DNA from: Chloroflexota bacterium
GTDB lineage: Bacteria; Chloroflexota; Anaerolineae; Anaerolineales; Anaerolineaceae
Direction of reading: 5' to 3'
DNA: 64,000 nt
NCBI GenBank assembly: GCA_009773005.1
Contig: WOUT01000005.1
Location: 87,231-151,230, forward strand
Below, in pieces: positions 62,052 through 64,000 of the stretch. Under the pieces are notes generated by a model that saw nothing but the letters and a program-made list of their open reading frames with translations, was not told where the DNA came from and made no database searches. The position numbers and the translations under genes were made by a program. The first letter of the stretch is position 1. Every line of letters begins with the position of its first letter.

Positions 62052-62127
62052 ACAAGTAGAACAATTATTGCGGATCGATGCATTTTGGTCGATTTGGGTC
62101 AAAAATCTATTTATCGGAGAGATAGCC

Positions 62128-63513
62128 ATGACTGATAACTTAAAAGAAATGTTGGAACGCGCTCAGGCTGCACAAAAAGTAATTGAATTTTGGCCGCAAG
62201 AAAAAGTGGATGAAATGATTCTCGCGGTTGGCTGGGAAAGTTACAAACGAGAAACCGCAGAGGTATGCGCAAGAATGGCGGTTGATGAAACTGGTTTGGG
62301 CGTATACGAAGACAAAGTTCTCAAACACCAAAAAAAGACCCTTGGCGTCGTCCGCGATCTGCAGGGCGTAAAGACTGTCGGTGTGATCGAAGAGAATCCA
62401 AAATTAGGGTTGGTCAAGATCGCCAAACCGATAGGCGTCATCGGCGCTATCACCCCAATGACCAATTCGTCTTCGACCATGCCGTGCAATGGCTTGCCGA
62501 TCCTTAAAACCCGTAATGCAGTCATTTTTGCGCCACATCCAAAAGCCAAAAATACCTGCGAGTTGATTTGCAATGAAATGCGCAAAGGGTTGAAGAAAGT
62601 GGGCGCGCCAGAGGATTTGGTGCAGAACATCAAAGAACCCAGCATGGAATTATCACAGGAATTAATGGGGGTGGTAGATCTGGTGCTCGCGACTGGCGGC
62701 GCCGGGGTTGTGAAAGTAGCCTACAGCAGCGGCAAACCTGCATATGGCGTTGGCGCTGGCAATGCCACAGTGATCGTGGATGAAACGGCAAACATCGAAG
62801 AAACCGCCGTGAAGATTTTCAAGGGAAAAACCTTCGATAACGCCACTTCCTGCTCCGCAGAGAACAATATCATCATTCACGAATCCATCTTTGATCAACT
62901 GGTCGCCGGATTGACGAAGCAAGGCGGCTACCTGGTTACTGGAGAGGATCGGGCTGAATTAAAATCTGCCATGTGGCCGGATGGCAGCCACCTAAGCGGT
63001 AAGATCGTTAGTAAAAGCGTCAAAGTTATCGCCGCAGAAGCCAAGATCACAATTCCTAAAAACACAACATTCCTCATGGTGCTTGGCGAACACATCGGTC
63101 CTGAAGATATGTTCTCTGCCGAAAAACTTTCGCCTGTCGTTACGCTCTGGAAGTATCAAGACTTCAGCAAAGCCGTTCAGATGGTCATTGACATCACTGC
63201 GTTCAGTGGTTATGGGCATTCCTGTGGTATCCACTCCACCAATGAAGCGCATATCATGGAACTCGCGACCAAAGCCAAAGTTAGCCGAATGATGGTTCGC
63301 CAACCCCAAAGCTACGGTAATAGTGGTGACTGGGTAAACGGCATGCCGTTCTCCATGACCCTCGGTTGCGGAACATGGGGCGGGAATATCACCACCGAAA
63401 ATGTAACCTGGAAACACTTCTTAAATGTTACCTGGGTTTCCTATCCGATCCCTGCAGTAATTCCTGATCCCGAAGTGCTTTTTGCTCCACATTTTATGAA
63501 ATACGGGAAATAG
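62128..63513 (+). CDS. CoA-acylating aldehyde dehydrogenase (SucD/SauS-like)
   Basis: 461 residues from ATG 62128 (CGGAGAGATAGCC upstream). It resembles acylating semialdehyde dehydrogenases: MGVYEDK-like GLGVYEDKVLKHQKK, VIGAITPMTNSSSTMPCNG, VIFAPHPKAKNTC, LATGGAGVVKVAYSSGKPAYGVGAGN, catalytic Cys242 in NATSCSAENN, and NGMPFSMTLGCGTWGGN. SucD forms succinyl-CoA from succinate semialdehyde; SauS forms sulfoacetyl-CoA. With a GABA-type aminotransferase next door, succinate semialdehyde is the simpler guess. Confidence 0.87.
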   Translation: MTDNLKEMLERAQAAQKVIEFWPQEKVDEMILAVGWESYKRETAEVCARMAVDETGLGVYEDKVLKHQKKTLGVVRDLQGVKTVGVIEENPKLGLVKIAKPIGVIGAITPMTNSSSTMPCNGLPILKTRNAVIFAPHPKAKNTCELICNEMRKGLKKVGAPEDLVQNIKEPSMELSQELMGVVDLVLATGGAGVVKVAYSSGKPAYGVGAGNATVIVDETANIEETAVKIFKGKTFDNATSCSAENNIIIHESIFDQLVAGLTKQGGYLVTGEDRAELKSAMWPDGSHLSGKIVSKSVKVIAAEAKITIPKNTTFLMVLGEHIGPEDMFSAEKLSPVVTLWKYQDFSKAVQMVIDITAFSGYGHSCGIHSTNEAHIMELATKAKVSRMMVRQPQSYGNSGDWVNGMPFSMTLGCGTWGGNITTENVTWKHFLNVTWVSYPIPAVIPDPEVLFAPHFMKYGK

Positions 63514-63531
63514 GTTATTTCAATCTACATT

Positions 63532-63572
63532 AACCAAAAAGACGCCCTGATTTGGTCGTCTTTTTGGTTTTT
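63532..63572. terminator. Bidirectional intrinsic terminator
   Basis: Perfect 13-bp stem AACCAAAAAGACG/CGTCTTTTTGGTT with T-run, between the rightward dehydrogenase gene and the leftward deiminase gene. Confidence 0.85.
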
Positions 63573-63579
63573 AAATACC

Positions 63580-64000
63580 CTATATTTCATCGCGCAAGAT
63601 TGGACAAGTCATGCAATGACCGCCGCCACGTCCTTCTCCGAGTTCAAAACCGGGGATCGTAAGCACTTCCACCCCTGCCTGTCGCATCCTGGAGATTGTG
63701 TAGGTATTACGCTCATAACAAACCACTACTCCTGGTTCGAGCGCGACCGCATTGTTGGCGTCATCCCATTGTTCACGCTCCATCTGATACATGTCCCCGC
63801 CCGTTTCAACCACATGAATTTTTAATTTTAACGCATCTTCCACTGCTGAAAGCATGCTTTTCTCTGCGCTGACCTTGAAATCTCCTGCCTTTGTTCCCGG
63901 TCGAAGAGAATATGCTCTGATTTGTTCTATCACCTTTGGAAAGATCGTAACTTTATCTCGGTCAAGCATGGTGAAAACAGTATCGAGGTGCATATGCCCG
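63580..64000 (-). CDS. arcA: Arginine deiminase, C-terminal part (5' end outside window)
   Basis: The last 139 or so residues of a guanidino-group-modifying enzyme. Visible: [13 protein letters not shown] with the catalytic His, [36 protein letters not shown] and the active-site [18 protein letters not shown] with the nucleophilic Cys. These are the arginine deiminase signatures. The enzyme turns arginine into citrulline and ammonia. The reading frame continues past 64000. Confidence 0.88.
   Translation of the reverse strand, partial: GHMHLDTVFTMLDRDKVTIFPKVIEQIRAYSLRPGTKAGDFKVSAEKSMLSAVEDALKLKIHVVETGGDMYQMEREQWDDANNAVALEPGVVVCYERNTYTISRMRQAGVEVLTIPGFELGEGRGGGHCMTCPILRDEI

Noticed and set aside
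1-64000. CRISPR arrays, tRNA or rRNA genes, complete insertion sequences
   Set aside because: No regularly spaced repeats, cloverleaf-like sequence or transposase with terminal repeats was found on either strand by eye.

Overview
The window reads like chromosomal DNA of an anaerobic or facultative Anaerolineae-type Chloroflexota bacterium. This is inferred from the gene mix, not from a marker gene: many lipoproteins and membrane-anchored extracytoplasmic domains, a sortase, no outer-membrane genes, a tungsten-type aldehyde:ferredoxin oxidoreductase, acylating aldehyde dehydrogenase, XdhC/YqeB/YqeC, PCYCGC and SHOCT proteins. I found no rRNA, tRNA, CRISPR array, prophage or intact transposon.

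Layout. 1-5.4 kb: a pseudouridine-type sugar operon (psuG, PfkB kinase, SIS protein, BtpA-like barrel) diverging from an RpiR regulator and a TrpF-like barrel; the divergent promoters and a likely operator are readable. 5.6-8.5 kb: XdhC, YqeC and YqeB, accessory proteins for (selenium-dependent) molybdenum hydroxylases, without the hydroxylase. 8.6-10.1 kb: two membrane proteins of unknown role. 10.7-13.6 kb: convergent transsulfuration genes; the cystathionine beta-synthase gene has a leader peptide with Cys codons and a complete terminator/antiterminator switch, which escapes ordinary ORF calling.

13.6-31.6 kb: a long leftward copper and redox island: CopA ATPase, several cupredoxins, a two-domain multicopper oxidase, DUF2085 and CcdA-like membrane proteins, Lgt, YHS proteins, two near-identical NarL-type regulators with one kinase, and an electron-transfer module (PCYCGC lipoprotein, CuA protein, NapH/NosR-like ferredoxin, CuA-cytochrome c). 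At its upstream edge sits a DUF1573-like gene with an in-frame TGA directly after a Cys codon, followed by a SECIS-like hairpin and 59 more in-frame codons: a strong selenoprotein candidate. A 16-bp palindrome, TAGGC-N6-GCYTA, lies upstream of at least six of these transcription units.

31.6-39 kb: a sortase, two SHOCT proteins, an OmpR-type two-component system whose sensor has a Met-rich outer loop, and a Met-rich secreted protein. Two arrays of 11-bp direct repeats (CTTTA...) mark its probable operators. A rightward operon of four membrane/extracytoplasmic proteins (incl. DUF2933-like and DUF1573) carries the palindrome again. 39.8-50.6 kb: a PUFA/secondary-lipid-synthase-like locus: PfaD-type enoyl reductase, phosphopantetheinyl transferase and a 2,784-residue synthase (KS-ACP-AT-KS-ACP-ACP-KR-DH) whose three carrier domains all have Thr where Ser normally carries the prosthetic group. 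Upstream lies a 3' end (domains V-VI) of a group II intron.

51-64 kb: amine/amino-acid catabolism: SSS symporter, PatA-like aminotransferase, Lrp regulator, APC permease, saccharopine-dehydrogenase-like protein, AOR, GABA-type aminotransferase, CoA-acylating aldehyde dehydrogenase and the end of an arginine deiminase. Together they suggest arginine/putrescine/GABA-type fermentation.
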